Positions 19,001 through 27,804 are shown, numbered from the stretch's first letter. The stretch: 38,955 nucleotides of DNA from an uncultured Gammaproteobacteria bacterium (GCA_913061515.1 CAJXSF010000032.1:1-38955); one strand, 5' to 3'. The notes: generated by a model not told the origin, from the letters alone. Program-made: numbers and translations.

Positions 19001-19207
19001 GCCGGCGCTGAAAGCCGAGTGCTCCTAGGAGTGGTGATATTCTCTGGCGTTTTAATGACAACAATTATGACGCTATTCGTAGTACCGGTGATTTATAAGT
19101 TGATGGCGAGAAATACAAGTTCGCCAGAGGCTGTGTCGAATTTGCTAAAGAAAATGCAAAGCAAGGCGAGTTCAACTGCCAGCATCGATGGTGGTGTTCA
19201 AGCTTAA
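16073..19207 (+). CDS. RND-family efflux pump inner-membrane transporter
   Basis: Proton-driven multidrug or solute exporter of the AcrB/MexB type (HAE1). The 1044-aa product is full length, beginning MILSDISVKRPVFATVIS, with 12 expected membrane segments and two large periplasmic loops. Proton-relay residues are in place: D401 and D402 in GLIVDDSIVVLEN and K923 in VGIASKNGILIVEF. PDTSPPIVSISTSYPGAS marks the porter domain. No outer-membrane factor gene follows, so it must use a TolC/OprM-type protein encoded elsewhere. Substrate range cannot be read from the sequence. A bidirectional hairpin terminates it against ygfZ. Confidence 0.95.
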   Translation: MILSDISVKRPVFATVISLVLICFGVLSFMQLPLREYPDTSPPIVSISTSYPGASAEIVETQITQRIEDQINGIEGVTSISSSSSDGSSRVTVEFAVGRDIDAAANDVRDKISRITRSLPEDLDPPQIAKADSDARAIQNFSLTSSQMSFLELNDYANRFLVDQFAVVDGVASVQVRGNGGFAMRVWLDRVALTARGLTVTDVEAALRRQNLELPAGRIDSNEREFTVRVERIYQTAQDFSQLVIDRGADGHLVTLGEVARVEVGSANERSTNKGNGVESVGIGIVKQSTANSLNVLRETTALGEQINATLPDHMQLMSSSSDAVFIENSIASVYETIALTMLLVSIVIYMFLGSFRVMLIPVVTIPVCILAAFIILAALGLSINLITLLGLVLCVGLIVDDSIVVLENIQRRVEAGEPPLLAAFNGSRQVGFAVIATTAVLLAVFVPVVFMEGSLGILFYQLAVTIGAAVIFSTVLALSLTPMMSSKLLTTHAHESWLTRNVDKVFRWLQSAYHDALSTCLKHARWVFAVLFMVGIAIYYLVINIPSTFAPSEDQGVFMARFSGPEGASLEFMKEQIDLLQAEALPYVEAGQIENIVTMVPGFGGGGGVNSGMAIVSLPDWENRTLSTQEIMTELNQKWSQYPALRVSTFMRSGLVRGGGGLPVQFVLGGRDYNEIAQWRDIVMDRARESGMFSRIQSDYEETKPSLTIVVDKVRAADLGVSIQSIGRTLQAMMNESRVTTYLDRGEEYDVILQAEESQRASPEDLTNIYVRSESSGQLIPLGNLVRIENSAGPGSLNRYNRIRAITISAALMPGVSLDEALAYLESTVETELPEYAQIDYKGESLDLKDASGGLVLIFAMSLIVVFLVLAAQFESFVHPLVIMTTVPLAIFGALLGLFLTDGTLNIYSNIGLVVLVGIASKNGILIVEFANQLRDEGLEFSEALVQACDLRLRPVLMTALSTMMGAIPLIYATGAGAESRVLLGVVIFSGVLMTTIMTLFVVPVIYKLMARNTSSPEAVSNLLKKMQSKASSTASIDGGVQA

Positions 19208-19212
19208 CAAAA

Positions 19213-19247
19213 AAAGGCCATGCGAAATAACACTCCGCATGGCCTTT
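19213..19247 (-). terminator. Bidirectional terminator between the RND pump and ygfZ
   Basis: A 12-bp perfect stem AAAGGCCATGCG (19213-19224) / CGCATGGCCTTT (19236-19247) lies between convergent genes. The A-tract at 19209-19215 gives a T7 run on the minus strand, so it is strongest for ygfZ, with a shorter T run for the pump operon. A second perfect 9-bp inverted repeat ATCACTGGC / GCCAGTGAT (19257-19283) covers the last codons and stop of ygfZ. Confidence 0.88.
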
Positions 19248-19265
19248 CACCTATCGATCACTGGC

Positions 19266-20180
19266 TTAATTAAGGCCAGTGATTGGCAAGAGGGTGATCG
19301 CTTGGGATTTTCCAGCTTTGTCGACAACTGTCATAGGTAGCTGTTGTTCCACCGCATCACAAGGCAATATGGCCAGCAAAAAGCCATGCCCGTCTGTGTC
19401 ATTGGCAAAACGAATAATTTCGCCTGTGCTGCCCTCTGGAAGCCTTAATTGCGTCTCCTTCGAAATCGTAAAGTCTTTCGCTTGTGCGAGGTACAGGCGC
19501 TTCTTCGCCTTACCGCGGTAATGCATTCTGGCGATAATTTCCTGCCCGGTATAACAGCCTTTCTTGAAATCAACTAAGCCGCGAAGATCGTAATTGAGCA
19601 CTTGCGGAGTGTAGTTGCCCTGACTCTCAGTATCGATATGCACGGTGCCTGATATTAGCTGCGCCATTTCCCAAGCGCTGCGATCCTCTTCGATTGGTAA
19701 TTCTTTCAGTGACTCTAATAATGGGTTTTGCTCGGTCTTGAGTAGCAATTCGTAGCATGGCTGTGCAGTTTCTAGTCGATAAATAAAGCCTTGCTCGATC
19801 GCATTAATGTCGCCAGGGTTTTGTGGGGCATCGAGCCCCAGCTTTGCAAAAATATTCTGAGAATCCTTCCCTAGGACTGCGAAGCGGCGAAATTGCTCGG
19901 TCACGATTTTCGTTTTGGCTTTTGAGAAGACGATGTACTTATCGAGGGTGCTCTTTAAGATCTCTGCCATGCCAGCTTGGCATAGTAGGTAGATTCCTCC
20001 CTCATATGGCAGCAGTCGCATGTCCGAGATGACTCGGCCTGTAAGATTGCAATAGGCGCCTTGCAGGCTATGAGTAGGGGTAGCCGCGTCAACGTTGCAG
20101 GTAAGCTGCCCTTGAAGAAATTTGGCAGCATCAACTCCTTCGATTGCGAGAAGGTCAAATTCACTTAAGTTAATAATCAT
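19266..20180 (-). CDS. ygfZ: Folate-binding Fe-S cluster / tRNA-modification protein YgfZ
   Basis: YgfZ is a folate-binding protein related to GcvT that supports certain Fe-S enzymes and MiaB-dependent tRNA thiomethylation in E. coli. The 304-aa product has an N-terminal segment IEGVDAAKFLQGQLTCNV, AYCNLTGRVISD, and the diagnostic motif KGCYTGQE at 207-214 with its essential cysteine C209. It is divergent from sdhE (80 bases between starts), the arrangement found in E. coli and Pseudomonas. Confidence 0.94.
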   Translation of the reverse strand: MIINLSEFDLLAIEGVDAAKFLQGQLTCNVDAATPTHSLQGAYCNLTGRVISDMRLLPYEGGIYLLCQAGMAEILKSTLDKYIVFSKAKTKIVTEQFRRFAVLGKDSQNIFAKLGLDAPQNPGDINAIEQGFIYRLETAQPCYELLLKTEQNPLLESLKELPIEEDRSAWEMAQLISGTVHIDTESQGNYTPQVLNYDLRGLVDFKKGCYTGQEIIARMHYRGKAKKRLYLAQAKDFTISKETQLRLPEGSTGEIIRFANDTDGHGFLLAILPCDAVEQQLPMTVVDKAGKSQAITLLPITGLN

Positions 20181-20259
20181 AATCGCCTTGGCATAGGCCC
20201 GGATAAAATCACTGAATTGGGTTATTATAAGGGAAGTGTTATCCCCTATAGGTTCTTAC

Positions 20260-20505
20260 ATGTTATCAGATATTGAATACAAGAAACTCGCTTGGCATAG
20301 CCGCCGTGGCATGCGTGAACTCGACTTACTATTGCTGCCATTTGTTGAAGGGTTTTTGCAAAAGCAAAGCTCTGAGGATCAATTGCTTTATCAGCGCTTT
20401 TTAAATGAGGAAGACCAAGACCTTTACAACTGGCTGGTCATGCGTGAACCGGCTCCCACCCCTGAAATCGAGAGAATCGTGGAGCTTATTCGTAGCACTC
20501 GCTAA
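20260..20505 (+). CDS. sdhE: FAD assembly factor SdhE
   Basis: A small (81 aa) four-helix protein that promotes covalent FAD attachment to succinate dehydrogenase / fumarate reductase. The family signature is WHSRRGMRELDLLLLPF, including the RGxxE element, followed by LLYQRFLNEEDQDLYNWLV. The frame is open to a GTG at 20236, but homology begins at the ATG at 20260. It is divergent from ygfZ and closely followed by cptA, as in E. coli. Confidence 0.94.
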   Translation: MLSDIEYKKLAWHSRRGMRELDLLLLPFVEGFLQKQSSEDQLLYQRFLNEEDQDLYNWLVMREPAPTPEIERIVELIRSTR

Positions 20506-20535
20506 TGGTTGCAAACCGCGCATAAGGATATGCCA

Positions 20536-20970
20536 ATGCACCTGCTCATCCCTTTGTATATCTCGCCAATTCTACTAGCTTTTTATGGTGTGCAATCCAT
20601 GCTCGCGCTGTTTGCTTTGCTGTTAAGCGCGGCACCTGTATGGCTGACTGGCCTGTGCGCACTGCTATGGCTTTACGAAACCTTAAGCCTGATTCGACGT
20701 AAGAGGCCTATTGGTCTGCTGGTGAGTGACTCGGGTGTGGTTTTAAGTTTTACCGATCACAATATTGCAGTAAGAATGCATAGGCGCTGTTTTTGCAGCC
20801 GCTATTTAGTGATCTTGCGTCTGCATGAAACGCAAGCATTAAAAGCGCATCGCAAGCGTCGTCATTTCACCTTGGTGTTACTGCCCGATTCCTGCCCATC
20901 GGCTTCCCATCGACAACTTCGCACTGCATTGCGATGGTACAGTTTCGATGCCCAGACTTTATTGCCGTAG
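20536..20970 (+). CDS. YgfX/CptA-family inner-membrane protein
   Basis: A 144-aa protein with two N-terminal membrane helices (about 1-45: LLIPLYISPILLAFYGV and LALFALLLSAAPVWLTGLCA) and a basic cytoplasmic C-terminal domain. Length, topology and position after sdhE identify the YgfX (CptA) family, proposed in E. coli to affect cytoskeletal proteins as the toxin of a toxin-antitoxin pair; that role is debated. Sequence conservation is low, as is usual for the family. AAGGA (20524-20528) lies 7 bases before the ATG at 20536; an in-frame TTG at 20509 is the longer option. It converges on nadB with only 6 bases between stops. Confidence 0.8.
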   Translation: MHLLIPLYISPILLAFYGVQSMLALFALLLSAAPVWLTGLCALLWLYETLSLIRRKRPIGLLVSDSGVVLSFTDHNIAVRMHRRCFCSRYLVILRLHETQALKAHRKRRHFTLVLLPDSCPSASHRQLRTALRWYSFDAQTLLP

Positions 20971-20976
20971 ACCTCA

Positions 20977-22638
20977 TTAGAAGGGCGGGGTGTGTGGGTC
21001 TAAGATTGTGTCAATGGCGTTTGCAGCCATGTTAGGGTGGTCAACTGTGTAGTGCAAGCCACGGCTTTCTTTGCGCTCGATAGAGCATTCGACGATCAGC
21101 TGCGACACTAGGACAAGATTACGTAGCTCCAATAGGTCTTTGCTGACGATATAATGCTTGTAGTACTCCTGCGTCTCTTGTTGGAGCAACTCTATGCGGC
21201 GTTTGGCCCGTTGCAAACGTTCGTCTTTGCGTACAATGCCCACATAGGCCCACATGAAGCGGCGCAACTCGTCCCAGTTGTGTGAGACGACCACTTCTTC
21301 GTGCGAGCGTGTCACTAGGCTCTCATCCCATTTGGGGATGTCGGTGGTCAGCGGCGTGTTTGGCAGTTTCTCGCGAATATCATCGCTGGCACTGAAGGCC
21401 AGAACAAAACACTCTAGCAGGGAATTACTGGCCATTCGGTTGGCACCGTGCAAGCCAGTGAAACTTGTCTCACCGATGGCATAGAGATTTGGTATGTCGG
21501 TGCGCCCCATCTTATCGACGACAACGCCTCCACAGGTATAGTGTGCGGCAGGGACGACCGGAATGCGATCCTTAGTAATATCGATACCAAATTTTAAGCA
21601 GCGAGAATATATCGTTGGAAAGTGCTCTTTAATGAACTCAGGCTTTTTGTGGGTGATATTGAGGTAGACGCAATCTGCACCTAGCCGTTTCATTTCATGG
21701 TCGATAGCTCTGGCGACGATGTCTCGTGGCGCTAATTCCATACGCTCATCGAATCTCTCCATAAAACGGGTGCCATCGGCTAACTCCAACCATGCGCCCT
21801 CGCCACGAAGCGCTTCTGTGATCAGAAAGGACTTGGCATGTGGATGGTAAAGACACGTGGGATGGAATTGATTGAATTCCAGATTGGCGACACGACAACC
21901 GGCACGCCAGGCCATGGCGATACCATCGCCTGTGGCTCCGTCGGGATTGGTTGTGAATAGGTACGCTTTACTCGCGCCGCCGGTGGCTAAAATAACGAAA
22001 CGGGCTCTAAAAAGGTCAATTGCGCCAGTCTCTGAGGAAAAAATATAAGCTCCGACGCATTGTTCACCTTCTAAGCCTAGTTTTTTGCGAGTAATAAGAT
22101 CAATAGCAATGCGGTTTTCAAATAGATCGATATTCTTGTTCAGCTGCGCACGGTTAGCCAATGTTTCAAATACGGCGCGTCCTGTTGCATCGGTTGCATG
22201 GATGATTCGACGATGGCTGTGGCCGCCTTCTTGAGTCAGGTGTAAAGGCGCCAAGTTATCGGGTTTTAGCGGGGCGCGTGCAGCGCCTTCTTTAGCCTCT
22301 TCGGGGGAGATCGTCGTGAATGGCACGCCTTGTTCGACGAGCCACTTGACACATTTGCCGCTATTTTCCACAACGTGGCTAACCATATCGCGGTGGCATA
22401 AGCCCGCGCCGGCATCGAGTGTGTCGGTAATATGGTCTTCGATGCTGTCTTCATCATCGAGTACCGCAGCAATGCCGCCTTGCGCCCAAAAAGTGGCCCC
22501 TTGGCTTAGTTCGCCCTTGCTTATGACTGCTACTTTGGCGAAGTCAGCCGTTTTAAGCGCGAGAGTTAAGCCGGCAGCCCCGCTGCCTATGATCAAGATG
22601 TCGTAGTCGTAAACAGATGTGGTATCTTTGGCGCTCAT
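20977..22638 (-). CDS. nadB: L-aspartate oxidase
   Basis: Flavoenzyme that oxidises L-aspartate to iminoaspartate, the first step of de novo NAD synthesis. The 553-aa product has an N-terminal FAD-binding motif [34 protein letters not shown], the active-site region [21 protein letters not shown], the cap domain, ARAIDHEM, and the C-terminal helical domain ending [13 protein letters not shown]. It is divergent from the sigma-factor gene, as in Pseudomonas. A 7-bp inverted repeat GCAAGCC / GGCTTGC (22676-22702) lies in its 5' region. Confidence 0.97.
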   Translation of the reverse strand: MSAKDTTSVYDYDILIIGSGAAGLTLALKTADFAKVAVISKGELSQGATFWAQGGIAAVLDDEDSIEDHITDTLDAGAGLCHRDMVSHVVENSGKCVKWLVEQGVPFTTISPEEAKEGAARAPLKPDNLAPLHLTQEGGHSHRRIIHATDATGRAVFETLANRAQLNKNIDLFENRIAIDLITRKKLGLEGEQCVGAYIFSSETGAIDLFRARFVILATGGASKAYLFTTNPDGATGDGIAMAWRAGCRVANLEFNQFHPTCLYHPHAKSFLITEALRGEGAWLELADGTRFMERFDERMELAPRDIVARAIDHEMKRLGADCVYLNITHKKPEFIKEHFPTIYSRCLKFGIDITKDRIPVVPAAHYTCGGVVVDKMGRTDIPNLYAIGETSFTGLHGANRMASNSLLECFVLAFSASDDIREKLPNTPLTTDIPKWDESLVTRSHEEVVVSHNWDELRRFMWAYVGIVRKDERLQRAKRRIELLQQETQEYYKHYIVSKDLLELRNLVLVSQLIVECSIERKESRGLHYTVDHPNMAANAIDTILDPHTPPF

Positions 22639-22778
22639 TGTCGTGGCACTAGTGTCGTAGGTGATGGTGACGGTAGCAAGCCCTAAAAGACCAGCGGCTT
22701 GCCCTATAGGCCGCCTATATTACAGGCTGCGCGACTGAAAGTGTTAAAAGACTTAATTAAGAAATCTATTTGTGTATA

Positions 22779-22805
22779 GAACTAAACCAAAACTTCGTGG
22801 TCTAC
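22779..22805 (+). promoter_or_regulatory. Candidate sigma-E (AlgU) promoter of rpoE
   Basis: GAACTA (22779-22784), 16 bases, then TCTAC (22801-22805). The known AlgU/sigma-E consensus is GAACTT, 16-17 bases, TCtgA. The match is 5/6 in the -35 element with correct spacing, and partial in the -10 element. It lies 64 bases before the ATG at 22870 and would make the sigma gene autoregulated, as in Pseudomonas and E. coli. Confidence 0.6.
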
Positions 22806-22869
22806 TCATCTTTGCAACTTATATACATCGCCGCAATTTGTGGCTTGCTCGGTGCTGGGAGCCGTGTGC

Positions 22870-23439
22870 ATGAAACACGATTCTGATCAGCAATTAGTAG
22901 ACCGCGTCCTCGCTGGTGATAAATCCGCATTCAATTTTTTGGTTTTGCGTTATCAGCATAAAGTTGCGGCCTTGATTTCAAGGTTTATCAAAGACCCGCA
23001 TGAAGTAGAAGACGTCTCACAAGAGGCGTTTATTAAGGCGTATCGGGCCTTAAAGCTGTTTCGTGGTGACAGTGCTTTTTATACATGGCTATACCGTATC
23101 TCGGTCAATACCGCCAAAAACTACTTAGTGGCACGAGGCCGACGACCACCAGCAACTGATTTCGACTTGGAAGAAGCTGAGTTGGTGGAAGATACGATGG
23201 CGCTGCGCGAAAGTGAGACTCCTGAAGGACAGCTTCAGCGCGACAAGCTTGAGGCTTTGATTAACCAAGCCATCGAAGAGCTGCCTGATGATTTACGCAC
23301 GGCATTTAGATTGCGAGAGTTCTCTGGCTTGAGCTATGAGGACATTACCGAAATTATGGATTGCCCTGTAGGAACAGTGCGATCGCGTATTTTCCGCGCT
23401 CGAGAGGCGATCGATAAAAAAATACGAGAGTTTTTGTAG
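22870..23439 (+). CDS. rpoE: RNA polymerase sigma factor RpoE (AlgU type)
   Basis: Extracytoplasmic-function sigma factor for envelope stress. The 189-aa product has region 2 (FNFLVLRYQHKVAALISRF, VSQEAFIKAYRALKLFRGDS, FYTWLYRISVNTAKNYLVAR) and region 4 (LPDDLRTAFRLREFSGLSYE, then MDCPVGTVRSRIFRAREAI), all very close to AlgU. The frame is open to a GTG at 22840, but GGGAG (22857-22861) is placed for the ATG at 22870, where homology begins. It is followed by its anti-sigma gene, here after an unusually long 165-base gap containing a weak second promoter-like pair (GAACCT 23448-23453, TCATA 23471-23475). Confidence 0.96.
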   Translation: MKHDSDQQLVDRVLAGDKSAFNFLVLRYQHKVAALISRFIKDPHEVEDVSQEAFIKAYRALKLFRGDSAFYTWLYRISVNTAKNYLVARGRRPPATDFDLEEAELVEDTMALRESETPEGQLQRDKLEALINQAIEELPDDLRTAFRLREFSGLSYEDITEIMDCPVGTVRSRIFRAREAIDKKIREFL

Positions 23440-23604
23440 TTTTCGAGGAACCTTTGTATTACAAATGTTGTCATACTCGTAACATTGTCAGATTTATGCC
23501 ATATTTTGGCCTAGAGCAGTGCGTTATAAGTGCAAGACCCAAGTCAAACGGTTTACCCCTTTACCCTTGCTGCATTGTGCAGTGGTAGTTTGCAGAGGTA
23601 TTGA

Positions 23605-24207
23605 ATGAGTTTGGAAAATAATCGCGGTCGCCCCTTTGAGGAGTCATTGTCAGCGTTGATGGATAACGAAGCCGATGAACTCGAGATGCGCAGGTTGCTA
23701 AAAAATGCCCCGAATGACGAGGCATTGGCAGACACCTGGAGACGCTATAATTTAGTAAGATCAGTGATGCAGCACGAAGATGTGCTGCCAGTGTCGAATG
23801 CGACATCGAGTCGTATTCTCGATGCAATCGCGGCAGAAGAGGCCTACGTGCCCGAAGCAGCACCTAGCACTGTGGCGGCAAAACCTGTGTATTGGCAGAC
23901 GCTTGCCCGCACAGCGATCGCTGCCTCTGTTGCATTGGCGGCTTATATAGGTTTTCAGCCATTGCTGGTGGACCCAATGTCGCAAGCGCCTTTGGCCACA
24001 TCGGCGCCTAGCGTCGAAACAATGCAGCCAAGCTCACAGGTCGCCTCTGGTGCCTCTGTAGAATTTGATGCGCAGGCGCAACAGCGCTTGAATGACTATA
24101 TTCGTGGTGTCTCAATTCAATATACTGAGGACGACATAAATCGCCCGCAATTCAATATCTTAGAAGACTCTAGGCTAATCAGGCAGGTCAATCAGATCGA
24201 GCCGTAA
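23605..24207 (+). CDS. rseA: Anti-sigma factor RseA/MucA
   Basis: Single-pass inner-membrane protein that sequesters RpoE until cleaved by site-1 and site-2 proteases. The 200-aa product has the RseA N-terminal domain (ESLSALMDNEADELEMRRLL, then LADTWRRYNLVRSVMQHE), an Ala/Pro linker, one membrane segment (about 101-121, ARTAIAASVALAAYIGFQPL) and a periplasmic domain ending LIRQVNQIEP. AGAGG (23594-23598) lies 6 bases before the ATG. The RseB/MucB partner normally encoded next is missing here, so what would protect the periplasmic domain from cleavage is unclear. Confidence 0.93.
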   Translation: MSLENNRGRPFEESLSALMDNEADELEMRRLLKNAPNDEALADTWRRYNLVRSVMQHEDVLPVSNATSSRILDAIAAEEAYVPEAAPSTVAAKPVYWQTLARTAIAASVALAAYIGFQPLLVDPMSQAPLATSAPSVETMQPSSQVASGASVEFDAQAQQRLNDYIRGVSIQYTEDDINRPQFNILEDSRLIRQVNQIEP

Positions 24208-24221
24208 GACGTCCATACCTA

Positions 24222-24251
24222 GCGCGCAAGGCTTATCAAAACCTTGCGTGC
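24222..24251 (+). terminator. Hairpin between rseA and mucD
   Basis: A 10-bp stem GCGCGCAAGG / CCTTGCGTGC (one G-U pair) with a 10-base loop lies 15 bases after the rseA stop, followed by GTGATTTTCC. It may partly terminate rseA transcription or mark an mRNA processing point, so that mucD relies partly on its own promoter. An inverted repeat CTTTGTA / TACAAAG follows at 24285-24307. Confidence 0.5.
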
Positions 24252-24406
24252 GTGATTTTCCTCCTCGTTCGCTCTCTAGGGTGACTTTGTAATCTTTTCA
24301 TACAAAGCTTGCCCGATTTTCGCTCGCGCTGTACTTTACGAGACTGATGCACGGTGTGTTGACGATTTCGCAATCGCGTGTGTTGTGTAATTTTGGGAGC
24401 CAAAGT

Positions 24407-25822
24407 ATGAAATTTCTTAGCCGTATGGTGTTTGCTAAGCCTTATGCACCAATATTGGCGGCAGTACTCATGCTACTGCCTATTAGCAGCATGGCCGCTT
24501 CAACGCTGCCTGACTTTGCCAGTCTTGTAGAGAAAAACGCTCCGGCGATCGTGAATATTGCCACCTTGCAGACTGTCCGTAGTCGCAGCGGTGGACGTAG
24601 TAGCGAGATAGAAGAACTGCTGCGCCGTTTAAGCCCCGATGAGCAATTGCCTCCTGGTTTTGGTGAAGCGCCTTCGCGTCCCAGAGGCGGGGTGGGCTCT
24701 GGATTTATCATCTCCGACGATGGCTATATCATCACGAACCATCACGTGGTCACTGGCGCTGACACAATCACTGTGACATTAAATGATCGCCGTGTGTTCG
24801 AGGCAGAGGTCATAGGCTCCGACGAATTATCGGATGTGGCTTTGCTGAAAATCGAGGGGGAAGATTTCCCTGCCGTGGAATTTGGAGACTCCGAGGCGAT
24901 TCGCGTTGGCGAATGGGTTCTCGCGATTGGTTCTCCATTCGGCTTGGAGTTTTCTGCCGCTGCAGGCATTGTCAGTGCCAAAGGCCGTGCCGTACCCGGA
25001 AATCAAACCAATTATGTGTCTTTCATCCAGACTGACGTGGCCATTAATCAGGGCAACTCGGGTGGGCCGTTGTTCAATCTCGATGGCGATGTGATTGGCA
25101 TTAATTCCCAAATATTAAGCAGTTCTGGGGGCTCCAATGGCGTGTCCTTCGCAATTCCAAGCAATGTGGCGCTCAATGTTGTGGAACAACTTCGTGAAAC
25201 GGGCACTGTCAGCCGAGGTCTGCTTGGTGTTTTGATCAAAGACGTCGATTTCGCATTGGCCGAAGCATTTGCTATGCCGCGTCCGCGAGGCGCCTTTGTC
25301 GATGAAGTGCAACCAGGCAGCCCTGCCGAAGCCGGTGGCGTACAAAACGACGACATCATTATTGGGTTTAACTCCCGCGATATTGAGTCTTCATCACAAT
25401 TACCGTTTTATGTCGGGCAGGTTCGACCTGGTAGCCGTGCATTGCTGACGATCATGCGCAATGGCGAGATTATCGAAGTGCCAGTGATTGTGGGTAGCCT
25501 GCCAGCAGATGGCGTTGCCTCGACTGCGCCTGTAGTGCCGGAGCCACGGGCAAACACCTTGGGTCTGACTGTGAGCGAGCTGAGCCAAGAAGCTCAAGAA
25601 GTGGCGGGAATACAAGGGGTTAGAATTGACGAGCTCGACGATGGTCCCGCGGCACAAGCAGGCTTACGTAGCGGTGATGTGCTCGTCGAGCTCAACCGGA
25701 TGCCTGTTCCCAATATTGAAGCTTTCGCACAAGCTGTCGACGAGTTGCCTGAGTCTGCCTTTGTTCCTGTACGCATATGGCGTGAAGGTCGTGGCACGAC
25801 GCTCGTTCTGGAATTGGAGTAA
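24407..25822 (+). CDS. mucD: Periplasmic Do-like serine protease (MucD/DegP type)
   Basis: HtrA-family protease and chaperone degrading misfolded envelope proteins. From the ATG at 24407 (GGGAG 24395-24399, 7 bases upstream) the product is 471 aa, with a signal peptide ending SSMAAS. The trypsin-like domain has the triad H113 (TNHHVV), D143 (SDVALLKI) and S218 (GNSGGP). Two PDZ domains follow, beginning near SRGLLGVLIKDV and NTLGLTVSELSQEA. The frame extends to 24347, but that start lacks support. Position after rpoE-rseA matches Pseudomonas mucD, except that mucB and mucC are absent. It is likely part of the envelope-stress response. Confidence 0.95.
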   Translation: MKFLSRMVFAKPYAPILAAVLMLLPISSMAASTLPDFASLVEKNAPAIVNIATLQTVRSRSGGRSSEIEELLRRLSPDEQLPPGFGEAPSRPRGGVGSGFIISDDGYIITNHHVVTGADTITVTLNDRRVFEAEVIGSDELSDVALLKIEGEDFPAVEFGDSEAIRVGEWVLAIGSPFGLEFSAAAGIVSAKGRAVPGNQTNYVSFIQTDVAINQGNSGGPLFNLDGDVIGINSQILSSSGGSNGVSFAIPSNVALNVVEQLRETGTVSRGLLGVLIKDVDFALAEAFAMPRPRGAFVDEVQPGSPAEAGGVQNDDIIIGFNSRDIESSSQLPFYVGQVRPGSRALLTIMRNGEIIEVPVIVGSLPADGVASTAPVVPEPRANTLGLTVSELSQEAQEVAGIQGVRIDELDDGPAAQAGLRSGDVLVELNRMPVPNIEAFAQAVDELPESAFVPVRIWREGRGTTLVLELE

Positions 25823-25828
25823 TCCTAT

Positions 25829-25847
25829 GGCCACCGTCCCGGTGGCC
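25829..25847 (+). terminator. Hairpin after mucD
   Basis: An 8-bp perfect stem GGCCACCG (25829-25836) / CGGTGGCC (25840-25847) with a 3-base loop begins 7 bases after the mucD stop. It is followed by TGTCCTTCC, so the T run is poor. Probably a terminator or 3'-end stability element. Confidence 0.55.
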
Positions 25848-25894
25848 TGTCCTTCCAAAGTCGCGCAAGTCCTTGCAATGCCAATAAAAATCCA

Positions 25895-25923
25895 CTGACA
25901 GTGCAGTGCGAATGCTGTAGACT
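25895..25923 (+). promoter_or_regulatory. Candidate sigma-70 promoter for lepA-lepB
   Basis: CTGACA (25895-25900; 5/6 to consensus), 17-base spacer, TAGACT (25918-25923; 4/6). It is well placed between the mucD hairpin and lepA, giving a leader of about 75 bases. Predicted by eye. Confidence 0.5.
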
Positions 25924-26004
25924 TGCGGCCTTGTTTTTCTGTGCAAGTAAAACCACCACAGCTAAACCACAACCCCTTTAATTACTGATGTGTGACCCTA
26001 TCCT

Positions 26005-27804
26005 GTGAGCGATCTAAGCCATATCCGCAATTTTTCTATAATTGCCCACATTGACCACGGTAAATCTACCTTGGCCGACCGATTCATCCAAACTTGTGGC
26101 GGTCTTGAGGACCGCGAAATGGACGTCCAAGTGCTCGACTCTCTGGAGATCGAAAGAGAGCGTGGCATTACCATCAAAGCCCAGAGTGTGACGCTTTACT
26201 ACACAAGCCTCGCAGGCAAACGCTATCAACTCAATTTCATCGACACTCCTGGGCACGTCGACTTCACTTACGAAGTCTCGCGCTCGCTGGCAGCCTGTGA
26301 AGGTGCTTTACTGGTAGTTGATGCTGGGCAGGGCGTGGAAGCGCAATCGGTGGCAACATGCTACACCGCCATTGAGCAAGGCTTAGAAGTTATTCCAGTT
26401 CTCAATAAAATGGATTTACCGCAAGCAGAGCCTGAAAAAGTACGGCAAGAAATCGAAGAGATTATCGGGATCGATGCCTCCAATGCGGTATGCGCAAGTG
26501 CTAAGACTGGCTTGGGGATTATTGAAATTCTTGAAGAACTCGTGCGTCTAGTGCCACCACCGGTCGGTGATGTCGATGCCCCGTTGCAGGCATTGATTAT
26601 TGATTCTTGGTTCGATAATTATCTTGGTGTGGTCTCCTTGGTGCGAGTCAAAGAGGGCACGCTGCGCAAGGGCGACAAGATTATCGCCAAGTCCTTGGGT
26701 AAGTCTCACCTTGTTGACGCGGTGGGGGTGTTCTCTCCTAAGCGTTTAATCACCGATGGCCTGCGTGCTGGTGAAGTAGGCTTTGTTGTCGCCGGTATTA
26801 AAGAAATCAAGGGCGCCCCGGTTGGCGATACGCTAACCCATGCCTCTAGTTCTACTGTGCCAGCCTTGGCTGGATTTAAGAAGATTCAACCACAGGTTTA
26901 TGCTGGCCTGTTTCCGGTGTCCTCCGATGATTTCGAAGATTTCCGCGAGGCGCTAGAGAAATTAACGCTTAACGATGCCTCTTTGTATTATGAGCCTGAA
27001 AGTTCAGACGCTTTGGGTTTTGGTTTCCGCTGTGGCTTCCTTGGCATGCTGCATATGGAGATTATTCAGGAACGTCTGGAACGTGAGTACGATCTGTCAT
27101 TGATCACTACTGCGCCGACTGTGGTGTATGAAGTGTTATTGACCAGCGGCGAGACGGTGCGTGTCGATAGCCCATCGGCTTTGCCAGCGGTCACGTCCAT
27201 TGACGAAATGCGTGAGCCGATTGTATTGGCTAGCATTCTTGTTCCACACGAGTATGTGGGCAATATCATTACCTTGTGCGTTAGTCGCCGTGGTGTACAG
27301 CGCGACATGCAATTTATCGGTCGGCAAGTTTCTCTGCGCTATGAATTGCCAATGAATGAGGTGGTGTTGGATTTCTTTGATAAACTGAAATCGGCAAGCC
27401 GTGGTTATGCCTCTTTGGATTACCACTTCATACGTTTTCAAGAAGCGAATCTTGTGCGCTTAGACGTGCTGATCAATGGCGATAGGGTCGACGCTTTGGC
27501 GTTGATCGTGCATCGTGATCAAGCCCATCACAAAGGCCGTATGCTGACAGAAAAAATGAAAGAATTGATTCCACGGCAAATGTACGATGTGGCGATTCAA
27601 GCGGCCATCGGTGGTCAAATCATTGCGCGTCAAACTGTAAAAGCCTTGCGCAAAAATGTGACCGCTAAGTGTTACGGCGGCGATGTCAGTCGTAAGAAGA
27701 AATTGTTAGAAAAACAAAAAGCCGGTAAAAAACGCATGAAGCAAGTGGGGAATATCGAAGTTCCTCAGGAAGCATTTCTTGCAGTGTTAAAGGTGGATAG
27801 TTAA
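26005..27804 (+). CDS. lepA: Elongation factor 4
   Basis: LepA/EF4, a ribosome-dependent GTPase implicated in back-translocation and 30S biogenesis. The 599-aa product has G1 AHIDHGKST (14-22), the switch region [14 protein letters not shown]3 DTPGH, G4 NKMD, EF-G-like domains II, III and V, and the LepA-specific C-terminal domain with [19 protein letters not shown]. The start is a GTG. lepB overlaps its stop by one base (TAATG), so the two are translationally coupled. Confidence 0.98.
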   Translation: MSDLSHIRNFSIIAHIDHGKSTLADRFIQTCGGLEDREMDVQVLDSLEIERERGITIKAQSVTLYYTSLAGKRYQLNFIDTPGHVDFTYEVSRSLAACEGALLVVDAGQGVEAQSVATCYTAIEQGLEVIPVLNKMDLPQAEPEKVRQEIEEIIGIDASNAVCASAKTGLGIIEILEELVRLVPPPVGDVDAPLQALIIDSWFDNYLGVVSLVRVKEGTLRKGDKIIAKSLGKSHLVDAVGVFSPKRLITDGLRAGEVGFVVAGIKEIKGAPVGDTLTHASSSTVPALAGFKKIQPQVYAGLFPVSSDDFEDFREALEKLTLNDASLYYEPESSDALGFGFRCGFLGMLHMEIIQERLEREYDLSLITTAPTVVYEVLLTSGETVRVDSPSALPAVTSIDEMREPIVLASILVPHEYVGNIITLCVSRRGVQRDMQFIGRQVSLRYELPMNEVVLDFFDKLKSASRGYASLDYHFIRFQEANLVRLDVLINGDRVDALALIVHRDQAHHKGRMLTEKMKELIPRQMYDVAIQAAIGGQIIARQTVKALRKNVTAKCYGGDVSRKKKLLEKQKAGKKRMKQVGNIEVPQEAFLAVLKVDS

